Source: an uncultured Phascolarctobacterium sp.
GTDB lineage: Bacteria; Bacillota; Negativicutes; Acidaminococcales; Acidaminococcaceae
Direction of reading: 5' to 3'
Assembly (NCBI RefSeq): GCF_900770955.1
Contig: NZ_CAAGLX010000025.1
Span: 1-64,000, forward strand
DNA length: 64,000 bases
In this document: in pieces, positions 41,758 to 49,999 of the stretch
Numbering within the stretch: position 1 is the stretch's first letter
Layout of the letters: each line of letters opens with the position of its first letter
Position numbers and translations under genes: made by a program
Notes under the pieces: generated by a model
Told to the model about the DNA's origin: nothing
Database searches by the model: none
The model's input: the letters and a program-made list of their open reading frames with translations, nothing else

Positions 41758-42741
41758 TTAAAAACCCTTCAAAAACTCCTCCTGTTCTAAAACAACACAG
41801 TCACCATAAACCAGATGTGCCAGCTTCTGCACCGACCATACGCAATTCTGATGACCGATAAAAATATATTTTTCATCAAGTAGCGCGATATTCCCGCTTT
41901 TTACCGCCCGCAAATTTTCTAAGCTCTTATCAGCTAAAAACTCACCCAACAATTTCTCATCCTTGGCCTTATTATCCTTCCATGGTTTTGCAAGGAAGAA
42001 AAAATCCGGATTTATCTCAATCATGACCTCTTTGCTGACTGTCTGCCCGGTATTCATTCCCAAATCTGCGATACCGTTTCTGATTTTTGCATATTTGCAG
42101 ATATCATCGTACATACAGCCTTTGCCTCCGTAAGACGTATAATTGGCGGATACAAGAACAGTGCTTTTACTGTAATGAAGCTCTTTGGGTATATTGCTTT
42201 CAATTCTTGCCAGCTTGTCGTTCATTTTCCCGACCAATACCTTGCCACGCTGCTCTTCGCCCACCAGCAAGGACAGCTTGATAATTTTATTTTTGACCTC
42301 TTCTATATTTGTAGACAGCCTTACAACGTAAACAGGTATCCCCATATCACGATAAGACTGAATTTTATCTGCACCTATTACCTCGTTAACAATGAATATA
42401 TCTGGCTTTAAAGCCAAAACTGCTTCCATTCCGGGATTGGTAATCTTATTTTCAACCAATGAACTTACCATATTACCGAATGATTTCGCCGAGTTATCCA
42501 TATTTTTTGATACGGACAGCATTTTTTCCGGCTCGACTAATCCCAAAAGTATATTATCAAGATAAATATTGTTGGTCATAATTCTTTCCGGCTTTTTATT
42601 TAGTTTTACCTGATAACCGCTATCGTCCGTTACAACGATTGCGTTATTTTTGCCTGTAAAATTAACGGATTGGTCAAAGTTTTCTGTTGTGCACCCAGAA
42701 AGGAAACAGGCTATAACAAGCATAAGGATTAAGCGATACAT
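41758..42741 (-). CDS. ABC-type substrate-binding lipoprotein (BtuF/FepB class) 1
   Basis: A 327-aa protein with a lipoprotein signal (IACFLSGC, lipobox Cys at residue 17), so it is anchored in the inner membrane facing the periplasm. It has the class III solute-binding fold for cobalamin, haem or ferric siderophore (KKPERIMTNN; ALKPDIFIVNE; INPDFFFLAKP). It carries SYGGKGCMYDDICK, with two Cys where related proteins usually have Ser/other residues. It follows receptor 3 by 120 bp and likely receives its ligand. No permease or ATPase is adjacent. Confidence 0.82.
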   Translation of the reverse strand: MYRLILMLVIACFLSGCTTENFDQSVNFTGKNNAIVVTDDSGYQVKLNKKPERIMTNNIYLDNILLGLVEPEKMLSVSKNMDNSAKSFGNMVSSLVENKITNPGMEAVLALKPDIFIVNEVIGADKIQSYRDMGIPVYVVRLSTNIEEVKNKIIKLSLLVGEEQRGKVLVGKMNDKLARIESNIPKELHYSKSTVLVSANYTSYGGKGCMYDDICKYAKIRNGIADLGMNTGQTVSKEVMIEINPDFFFLAKPWKDNKAKDEKLLGEFLADKSLENLRAVKSGNIALLDEKYIFIGHQNCVWSVQKLAHLVYGDCVVLEQEEFLKGF

Positions 42742-42825
42742 ATTTTCCCTTTCAAATTTAAATAAATATTACTTTACCGGGAAATATTGCCGGTGTTTTT
42801 AAATAAAGCTATTTTTAAAAAGGCG

Positions 42826-42854
42826 GCGCATTTAAGCGCCACCTTATAGAAAAA
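42826..42854 (-). terminator. GGCGGCGC-type terminator after TonB receptor 3
   Basis: AGGTGGCGCTTAAATGCGCCGCCT hairpin on the minus strand followed by TTTTTAAAAA, 7 bp after the receptor stop. Confidence 0.85.
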
Positions 42855-42861
42855 TAATAAA

Positions 42862-44784
42862 TTAGAAGCGATATTCGTAAGACAAGGTCCAGTTGAACGG
42901 TTTATCCAGATTTTCACTGACATTGAGCGAATTATCTCTGTCTAAGAGGTTGTAAAGATTCAAGGTAATGCTGTTATTTTTATCAGGATCATAGTTAATA
43001 ACAGAATTTAATTTAATAATATTTTTCAGCTTGTGCAGGCTGCCGTAGGATGCATCCTCTCTATCACCTAAATAATAAAGGTTTACACCGACGCCGAGCT
43101 TACTGTAATTGTACTTGGCACCAGCGGTAAATTGATATCTGGAGGATTGCTGAGTCCACTTGCCGGCATCTTTAGCCAAAGGATCCTGATAGGTTGCACC
43201 TAAATTGTATCTCCAATGTTCTCCGATAAGCTTATCATATTCAAATTCAACACCTGTGTTTTTAAATTCGCCAAGATTTACTTGAATATATGTATCGGGA
43301 TCAACGCCTGCCGGCGGAGTAATACCTAATTGATTATATTTTTTCCAAGCAAACTTATCATCCATTCTCATTGTGAACACAGCTAATTTGGCAGAGGCTG
43401 TATCAGTAATCTTCTTCAAGCCGGTTTCATAGGTCCAGCCCTCCTGAGGCTTCAACGCACCATTAGAACCCGTTTTGCTTCTGGAGTATCTGGAATTGAT
43501 TGCCGGCATTTCAAAGGCCTTGCCAACGTTAATATACCAGCTGGTATTTTCATTCAGTTTATATAAGGTCTGTAATTGCGGCAGATATACGTTGTGTGCG
43601 CCGTCAAAGCCATTATTTTTTACGTAATGTGCTCTTACGCCGATATTAGTAGAGAACTTATCATCATATTTTTGATTCCAGGAGAAATAAGCTGCCAAAC
43701 TATCTCTGGAAATAGCGTTGCTTCTGTTGGCAATTTCTTCATAATGCTCTTTATTGGCAGTTACACCGGTCAAAACTGTTGCTTTATCGGATAAAGTCCA
43801 GTCCTTGTTGATATCGTAGTTAATGGTGTACAGGACAATATTGCTGCTGGAACCGCTTCTTAAAACCTGTCCGTTAGTCTTATATTGCTTACCATCTATT
43901 CTTCTTCTGTTAAAGGATAAATTGGATTTGAGCTTATCCTGTTCATTGTTGTAAAGTAAAGCAACATTATCTCTTTCATCATTATAGCTATAAGAAGTTT
44001 TATTCATGGTTCCGTCGGGATTGAGATATGTCATACCGGTATTTTTAGTTTCCGTATGCATATAATTAAGAGTAAAATCTTTAGCCAAGTTTACGCTTGC
44101 AAACAGATTATTTTTAGTATAAGCGCGTCTGTCTGTATCAAATCCTTTGTAATTGATAGAGGAATTCTCAAATTTTTTATAGTAGTCACGGCTGAAGCTA
44201 AAAATATATTTATCGCCGCTGGAGGTAACCTCATAACCCTTTTTATAGTTACCTGCTACAGCCTTAACGCTGTTATTGATTTTACCGGCTTTTTTGGTGA
44301 TGATATTAATAACGCCGCCCATAGCTTCACTGCCATAAAGAACGGAGTTAGAGCCTTTTACAACTTCAATTTTCTCTACTGCACTGATGGGAATGCCTGC
44401 GGTTGAATTGTAATTGTTCAGGTTAATAGGCGCGCCGTTCAATAAAACCAAGGTGCCTTTGTCAAGACCACGTATATAGGTACGACCTGTAGAGCTGCCA
44501 TTATCGCCCTCGCCACCGGTATAGGAATAGCTTTGGATGCCGACAGTTTGCTCGAGAGCATCAAATACGCTTACATAACCGCGATTTTTAATTTCCTGTT
44601 CTGTGATAACGTTAGTTGTTGCCGGAACTTCAACATCACGCTTCTCCGTTCTTGTTGCCGTTACAACCATCTGGTCCAGCGAATACTCCTGCAGCTCTTC
44701 GGCAAAAGCAGCTGCACTGCTGCACAACACAGTGCCGGTAATAAAGGCTGTCATCAGCATACCCTTGGAAAAATTATACTTCAT
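42862..44784 (-). CDS. TonB-dependent outer-membrane receptor 3
   Basis: A 640-aa receptor. Signal peptide (MKYNFSKGMLMTAFITGTVL...AFAEE), TonB-box-like LDQMVVTATRTE, plug (TYIRGLDKGTLVLLNGAPIN; GSNSVLYGSEAMGGVINIIT) and barrel ending YEYRF. Both the plug and the signal region are very close to receptors 1 and 2. The ATG has GGAG 11 nt upstream; a six-codon out-of-frame ATGAGTAAA mini-frame overlaps the start. The binding lipoprotein gene lies just downstream, suggesting a functional receptor/binding-protein pair. Confidence 0.9.
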   Translation of the reverse strand: MKYNFSKGMLMTAFITGTVLCSSAAAFAEELQEYSLDQMVVTATRTEKRDVEVPATTNVITEQEIKNRGYVSVFDALEQTVGIQSYSYTGGEGDNGSSTGRTYIRGLDKGTLVLLNGAPINLNNYNSTAGIPISAVEKIEVVKGSNSVLYGSEAMGGVINIITKKAGKINNSVKAVAGNYKKGYEVTSSGDKYIFSFSRDYYKKFENSSINYKGFDTDRRAYTKNNLFASVNLAKDFTLNYMHTETKNTGMTYLNPDGTMNKTSYSYNDERDNVALLYNNEQDKLKSNLSFNRRRIDGKQYKTNGQVLRSGSSSNIVLYTINYDINKDWTLSDKATVLTGVTANKEHYEEIANRSNAISRDSLAAYFSWNQKYDDKFSTNIGVRAHYVKNNGFDGAHNVYLPQLQTLYKLNENTSWYINVGKAFEMPAINSRYSRSKTGSNGALKPQEGWTYETGLKKITDTASAKLAVFTMRMDDKFAWKKYNQLGITPPAGVDPDTYIQVNLGEFKNTGVEFEYDKLIGEHWRYNLGATYQDPLAKDAGKWTQQSSRYQFTAGAKYNYSKLGVGVNLYYLGDREDASYGSLHKLKNIIKLNSVINYDPDKNNSITLNLYNLLDRDNSLNVSENLDKPFNWTLSYEYRF

Positions 44785-44880
44785 GTTTACTCATACTCCT
44801 TAAAATATTTATTTTGACCACTCTTCCCCCATCCGGTCTTACACGGTCACAGGTTACTGAGCGCATCAAGCAGATTAACA
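44785..44880 (-). promoter_or_regulatory. Related bulged hairpin in the leader of TonB receptor 3
   Basis: CCTGT-GA-CCG, loop TGTAAGAC, CGG-ATGGG (44828-44853) repeats the architecture of the receptor 1 and 2 leaders. The inner pair changes from CCA/TGG to CCG/CGG, a compensatory change. The surrounding sequence is otherwise diverged, apart from AAATATTT and GGAGTATGAGTAA next to the start. Confidence 0.45.
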
Positions 44881-44902
44881 GGCTATACGGCAATATAGCT
44901 AT

Positions 44903-44939
44903 AAAAAAGCGCCCTTGCTTTTATAATCAGCAAAGGCGC
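44903..44939 (-). terminator. Terminator after the RND efflux operon
   Basis: An 11-bp stem GCGCCTTTGCT/AGCAAGGGCGC on the minus strand followed by TTTTTT, about 130 bp past the RND stop. Confidence 0.85.
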
Positions 44940-45067
44940 AAGTTGCTCGTCTGATAGTATATGAGAACAGCTCTGATGAAATTATAATTGTTCAGTAACT
45001 TCTCTTTACTTGTGTACATTATACTACATGATTTATTCTTAAGCAACATGTATTCCTATTTATCGTC

Positions 45068-48000
45068 TTATAACCTACTAGGAAATTTTTCTTTCAACCA
45101 CAGAAACAGTATTGGCAGCACCAAAAGCGTAAAGACCGTCGATGTTATCATACCGCCGATGATTACCCATGCCATGCTCACGCGCGTTTCCGAGCCTGCG
45201 CTCAGCGACAGCGCCGTCGGCAGCATGCCCACCACCATCGTCAGCGCTGTCATAAAGATAGGCTTCAGACGAGTTTTGCCTGCTTCGATTACTGCTGCCT
45301 TCGCCGTCATGCCTTCATGCATCAGCGTCAGCGTGTAATCCAGCAACAGTGTGCCGTTTTTCGCTACAAGGCCGTCCATAACCAAAATGCCGATGAGTGA
45401 ATACAAATTGATTGTATTATGCGTCAGCAAGAGGCAGAAGATGGCACCGATGATGCCCAACGGCAGCGAAAACATACGGATGAACGGCGTAAATACCGAT
45501 TCATAAAGCACTGCCAGCAGCAGATATATCAACAGCAGTGACAGCGACAGCGCCATGGCCATTTCCACAAAAGATTCGTTCATCGTCGTCGCCTGACCGG
45601 AAAACTCATATGTACTCTTAAGTCCTGCCGCATCCAGCTTCTGTGTCAGCTCCTTGACTACCTCATTCAGCGGTCTGTCTGTCAGATTGCACTGGATATT
45701 GATGATGCGCTCCTTATTTACGCGACGGATGGTAATCGGGCCTACGCCCTCTTCTACGTCGGCAAGGTCACCAAGAAAGACGCTGCCTCTGCCTGTCTGC
45801 ACCGGAATAGCGCGCACATCTTCAATATCATAGCCACTGCCACCGGCAAAGCGTACTGCAATATCGGTGTCATTGCCATGGTTTTGCACATCGTTCGCCA
45901 GGACGCCGGCACTGCGTCCGCCGATAGCGGCGTTAAAGGACTGCGCCACATCATTGACTGTCGCATGATAATATTTCAGCTTGTCGCGGTCCACCGTCAC
46001 CTTCAGCTCCGGCATGCCTTTGACATAGGAGTTTTTGATATCCTTCAGGCCTGCGGTTGAGGCAAAAATCTGCTCTACCTTGGCAGAGTCAGCCACGAGC
46101 TGGTCCATATCACTGCCCTTAAGCTCTACCTGCACCGGTGAGCGCACAAGGTTGCGACCGCCCGAAACACCGGTAACGGATGACTGGATTTCGTTTACGC
46201 GCACCTTGATTTCACCCATGTTCTGCTTGGCGAAGCTGCGAATATCCTGCGCTACCTGCCACACATCCCTTCTGCGCTCATCGCTGCTTTTGAGCGCAAT
46301 AACCAGCTTGCCCATGCTCTGCGTGGTCGTTACATTCGTCATGTAATGCTCAATTTCCGGCACCTTGGCCAGATAATCCTCAAACAGCAGCAAAGCCTCA
46401 TTTGTCTGGTCGGCATTAAAGCCCGTAGGCAGCTCAATATTCACCTGAATCGCGCTTTCGTCGGTACGCGGCATGTATTCCGAGCCAACGATACCAAGCG
46501 GTACCAGCGCCACTGCCACCGCGAAGGCCGCCAGCACTCCCAGCACCAGCTTCTTCGGCTTTTCTATGCATTTGCGCAGCAGAACGTCATATTTGGCAAT
46601 GGTCTGCGCTTCCAAAGCATCCAGTCTGCTCCACAGCTTGCCCTTAGGCTCTTTCATGCCGTTTTTGTAAAAGCGTGAAGCCAGCATCGGCGTCAGCGTA
46701 AAGGAAACGACCAGCGACATCAGCGTAGCAAAAACAATCGTCATGCCAAACTGCTTAAAGAACTGGCCTGTTGCACTCTGCATAAAGGCAATCGGCAAAA
46801 ATACCACTACGTCGCAAAGCGTCATGGCAATTGCTGCCATGCCAATCTCATTACGTCCTTCCTCCGCTGCTACATCAGCGCTTTTTCCCATCGCCAAAAA
46901 GCGATGGATGTTTTCTAAGACAACAATCGAATCATCCACAAGAATACCTATACACAGTGCCATACCCATAAGTGACATCATATTGAAGGTAAAGCCTGCC
47001 AGATACATAAGGAAAAAAGTTGCAATCAGCGAGGTCGGAATGGCAATCATAACTGCCATGGACGACTTCCAGCCACGCAGGAACAAATATAAAACAAGTC
47101 CTGTAGTCACAAGACCTTCGAGCAGCGTTTTGAGCGTGTTGCTTAGGGAATCACGCACGAAATGCGACTGGTCATAGACCACGGTGAAAACGTAGTCCGG
47201 ATAATCCTTGCGCAGCGTTTCCAGCTGATGCAATACGCCATTAGCCGTATCAACAATATTGGCACCGCTGGCCTTATACACCTCCAGCGACACCGCTTCA
47301 TTGCCATCTACACGGCTATAGGCCACGGCACGCTTATCCTTGGCCTGCACGTTGGCCACCTGCCCCAGCTCGACGTATCTGCCGCCCGCACCTTTAAGCT
47401 GGAGATGCTGAATCTCCTCCGCAGTTTTGTACTGCGCCTGCAGGCGCACTGTTTTTTCGAGCGCAGCAGTATAGACGGAGCCGGAAGAAATAATAACGTT
47501 CTCCTTGCGCACCGCCGTAATGATATCCTGCAGCGTCAGTCCGTAATAATTGAGCTTATCCTTGTCAACCTCAATGGCAATTTCCTTGGCACGGCCGCCT
47601 GTGACATCAACATCGGCTACACCGGCTGCCTGCTGCAGTCGCTCCTTAAAGCTGCTGTCAGCCAAGGCAAAGATATCGTCCAGATTATCCTTGGATGTTG
47701 CCGCAATCTGGATAATAGGATATTCCTCGGAGGAACGTTTAAGCACCGCAGGCTCATCAATATCCTCCGGCAGATTTTTACGGATACGGCTGACCTTTTT
47801 TGTCGCCTCAATCGCCACCATATCGGCGTCAGCCTGACTGTTGAGCTCCACAAAGATTTCCGCACGCCCCGGACGGGTAGCGGAACGCACCTGCTTAAAA
47901 TGCGAAATTGACGACAGCTCATCCTCAATCGGCTTCGTCACCTGCTGCTCGACTGATTCCGTGCTGGCGCCGGGATAGTTGACAATGACGCTAATAAATT

Positions 48001-48127
48001 TAGAGTCCACGTCCGGCAGCAGCTCCACGCCAATGCGAAAGAAACTGATAAGACCAAGGACGCAGACTAATGTGTAGATCATGCAGATACCGATAGGCCG
48101 TTTAATAGAAAAGCGCGTAATATTCAT
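45068..48127 (-). CDS. RND efflux transporter, HAE1/AcrB type
   Basis: A 1019-aa inner-membrane proton antiporter. The N-terminal helix is followed by the porter domain (GVELLPDVDSKFISVIVNYPG), and 12 transmembrane segments in two halves are readable. The TM4 motif GILVDDSIVVLENIHR has the conserved acidic pair for proton relay; the second half has IGILVMDGLVAKNGTLLLDY. It would work with the adjacent membrane fusion protein and an outer-membrane TolC-type channel, which is not in the window. ATG overlaps the upstream stop by one base. Substrates unknown. Confidence 0.95.
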   Translation of the reverse strand: MNITRFSIKRPIGICMIYTLVCVLGLISFFRIGVELLPDVDSKFISVIVNYPGASTESVEQQVTKPIEDELSSISHFKQVRSATRPGRAEIFVELNSQADADMVAIEATKKVSRIRKNLPEDIDEPAVLKRSSEEYPIIQIAATSKDNLDDIFALADSSFKERLQQAAGVADVDVTGGRAKEIAIEVDKDKLNYYGLTLQDIITAVRKENVIISSGSVYTAALEKTVRLQAQYKTAEEIQHLQLKGAGGRYVELGQVANVQAKDKRAVAYSRVDGNEAVSLEVYKASGANIVDTANGVLHQLETLRKDYPDYVFTVVYDQSHFVRDSLSNTLKTLLEGLVTTGLVLYLFLRGWKSSMAVMIAIPTSLIATFFLMYLAGFTFNMMSLMGMALCIGILVDDSIVVLENIHRFLAMGKSADVAAEEGRNEIGMAAIAMTLCDVVVFLPIAFMQSATGQFFKQFGMTIVFATLMSLVVSFTLTPMLASRFYKNGMKEPKGKLWSRLDALEAQTIAKYDVLLRKCIEKPKKLVLGVLAAFAVAVALVPLGIVGSEYMPRTDESAIQVNIELPTGFNADQTNEALLLFEDYLAKVPEIEHYMTNVTTTQSMGKLVIALKSSDERRRDVWQVAQDIRSFAKQNMGEIKVRVNEIQSSVTGVSGGRNLVRSPVQVELKGSDMDQLVADSAKVEQIFASTAGLKDIKNSYVKGMPELKVTVDRDKLKYYHATVNDVAQSFNAAIGGRSAGVLANDVQNHGNDTDIAVRFAGGSGYDIEDVRAIPVQTGRGSVFLGDLADVEEGVGPITIRRVNKERIINIQCNLTDRPLNEVVKELTQKLDAAGLKSTYEFSGQATTMNESFVEMAMALSLSLLLIYLLLAVLYESVFTPFIRMFSLPLGIIGAIFCLLLTHNTINLYSLIGILVMDGLVAKNGTLLLDYTLTLMHEGMTAKAAVIEAGKTRLKPIFMTALTMVVGMLPTALSLSAGSETRVSMAWVIIGGMITSTVFTLLVLPILFLWLKEKFPSRL

Positions 48128-49386
48128 TACTTCTTCTCCTCCTTGGCTACCTCAACCGCCATGCCGTCACGCAGACGCGCAAGATTATCAAGGATAACCG
48201 TATCGCCTATCTTCACACCCTGCACTATTTCAATGCTTTCGTTATTGCTTGCACCGGCAGTAACAGGCTTTTTCAGCGCCTTATTACCTTTTCCCAGCAC
48301 ATAAACAAAATATTTGCCATCCCGTTCAAGAACAGCGTTTTTAGGTAAATATATAGTGGATGGCTTTTGCAGAAAACGCACTTCACCCTTGGCAAACAAG
48401 CCTGCCTTGACATTGGAGCCAGGCTCATCCAGCCTGATGCGGAGGGTAAATTTGTTGGTTTCCCTGCTTCTTACAGGGCTCACATAAACAACAGTACCCC
48501 GGCATATTTCGCCAATCGCCTCCAGCTTCAGCTCGACCTGCGTGCCAACGGTAACAGAAGTAGCTTCGGCCTCTGTAATATCGCAGTCCACTGTAAAACC
48601 ACTGTCATCCAAAAGGGTAAGCAGCCTGCTGCCTGCAGGCGCATAGCCACCCACTTCTGCATCGCGATAGGTAATAATACCTGTGCGCGGTGCCTTGAAA
48701 ATCAGATCATGATACTTATTTTGCGCAATAATATACTCCTGCTCGCGTCTGGCAGCAATCTGCTCCTGACGGTAAACCTGCGACGGTGTGCCGTCATATT
48801 GCACCTGCTGCGCCAAAGCATCGTACTGCGCCTTTTTATTAGCCAGCGTCTGCTCCACGCTGTCCAGCTCGGACTTGGAAACAGCCCCCTGCTCATAAAG
48901 CTTGCGGTAACGCTCCGCATTGACCTGCGCCAGCTTATAATCCGCCTCATAACGGGTAAGGCTGGTGCTGTAGCTTACGTCCGTAGTTGCCGCATTGGCT
49001 CCGGCCTCGGCATAGCGTGCCTTGGCCTTGAGCATTTCGGCTTTGGCGTCATCAAGATGCTGCACCAGGAGGATATCCCCTGCCTGCACCTTGCTGCCCA
49101 AATCAACATTAACCTCGTCGACAATACCGGCATATTTGTTGACGATATCAATCTGCGCCTTGGCCTTGAGCTGTCCAAAGAGGGTAATGCTTTTATACAA
49201 TGGTCGCCTGCTCACTACCTGCGTGTGCACAATAGGTTTCATTACTGCTTTTTTTGACGGAGACTGGTTGGAGAGATGCCTGAGGCCCAGTGTCAAAAAA
49301 GCGCCTATCACACAGATAGCAAGCAGACTAAGGAGTTTGTGTTGTAATATATAGTTTTTTGCCTGAGTAAAATCGGGGCGCAGCAT
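48127..49386 (-). CDS. RND periplasmic adaptor (membrane fusion protein)
   Basis: A 419-aa HlyD/AcrA-type adaptor: one N-terminal transmembrane anchor (LLSLLAICVIGAFLTLGL, residues 18-36), the lipoyl half (VDLGSKVQAGDILLVQHLDD), an alpha-hairpin coiled coil (about residues 110-215), the second lipoyl half (TGIITYRDAEVGGYAPAGS) and a beta-barrel/C-terminal domain. It links the RND pump to an outer-membrane channel. It overlaps both neighbours by one base (TAATG). Confidence 0.93.
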   Translation of the reverse strand: MLRPDFTQAKNYILQHKLLSLLAICVIGAFLTLGLRHLSNQSPSKKAVMKPIVHTQVVSRRPLYKSITLFGQLKAKAQIDIVNKYAGIVDEVNVDLGSKVQAGDILLVQHLDDAKAEMLKAKARYAEAGANAATTDVSYSTSLTRYEADYKLAQVNAERYRKLYEQGAVSKSELDSVEQTLANKKAQYDALAQQVQYDGTPSQVYRQEQIAARREQEYIIAQNKYHDLIFKAPRTGIITYRDAEVGGYAPAGSRLLTLLDDSGFTVDCDITEAEATSVTVGTQVELKLEAIGEICRGTVVYVSPVRSRETNKFTLRIRLDEPGSNVKAGLFAKGEVRFLQKPSTIYLPKNAVLERDGKYFVYVLGKGNKALKKPVTAGASNNESIEIVQGVKIGDTVILDNLARLRDGMAVEVAKEEKK

Positions 49387-49943
49387 TATTTCGCTGCTGC
49401 TTGCGCATCAGCAGCTACTGCCTGCTGGCAGATTTCCAGCATAGCCTCAGCAAAGCTGCCTGCGGGAACCGGAACAAATTTCAGCTCTTTGGCCTGATGG
49501 CTCAGCAAAGTTTTCTTGCTGCCATACACGTCCATAGCCTCTACACCGTAGGTTTTATCCTGCAGGTTAAAGGTCATGATAATTTCGCAGTATTGTACTT
49601 TTTCTTTTTTTGCTAAAGAAGCCTTGTATTTTTCATTCAGTTTTTTCAGCATATCCTTATCAGTAAAAACTGTTTTGGTCAGCACAGTGATAATATTTTT
49701 ATCTGCTACACCGTTAGTAACCTTGCTGAAGGTCAGAGAATCCATATCGTAAGCATAAATACCCACATTGTTTTCAACAACAATGGACCAACGAGCCTGC
49801 TCCTGCTCTTCCTCGCTCGGTTTAGGCATCATGCTGATTTCCCAGTTCATACCCTGCTGGGTTGCAGGCTTTTTGTCTGCATCTGCAGCAAAAGCGGTTG
49901 CACAGCAAAATAAGGTCATTAATAAAATAAGCAGTTTTTTCAT
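49386..49943 (-). CDS. Periplasmic protein leading the RND operon
   Basis: A 185-aa protein with a Sec signal peptide (MKKLLILLMTLFCCATAFAA). The mature domain has an extended beta pattern (WSIVVENNVGIYAYDMDSL; DKNIITVLTKTVF; YCEIIMTFNLQDKTYGVEAM) and an Ala-rich tail. It overlaps the adaptor gene by one base, so it is translationally tied to the pump. I do not recognise the family. A role in the pump complex or as an envelope-stress companion is inference. Confidence 0.7.
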   Translation of the reverse strand: MKKLLILLMTLFCCATAFAADADKKPATQQGMNWEISMMPKPSEEEQEQARWSIVVENNVGIYAYDMDSLTFSKVTNGVADKNIITVLTKTVFTDKDMLKKLNEKYKASLAKKEKVQYCEIIMTFNLQDKTYGVEAMDVYGSKKTLLSHQAKELKFVPVPAGSFAEAMLEICQQAVAADAQAAAK

Positions 49944-49965
49944 GAAAACTCCACTCCTTTGTATT

Positions 49966-49992
49966 CTAATATATCTATTAGTATACTATACT
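49966..49992. promoter_or_regulatory. Inverted repeats upstream of the RND operon
   Basis: CTAATATATCTATTAG (49966-49981) and AGTATACTATACT (49980-49992) are adjacent palindromes in the 56-bp gap between the chelatase D stop and the RND operon start. They would overlap promoter elements and could be a repressor operator. Confidence 0.4.
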
Positions 49993-49999
49993 CTTATCT

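Noticed and set aside
44767..44801. Six-codon mini-frame overlapping the receptor 3 start as a regulatory uORF
   Set aside because: Its ATG is one base from GGAG, too close for efficient initiation. In receptors 1 and 2 the same ATGAGTAA is in frame with the gene, so it is more likely a by-product of the shared start region.
39316..44880. Cobalamin riboswitch upstream of the TonB receptors
   Set aside because: I looked for the conserved B12-box-type sequences and the multi-helix core and did not find them; only the short bulged hairpin described in the findings is supported.
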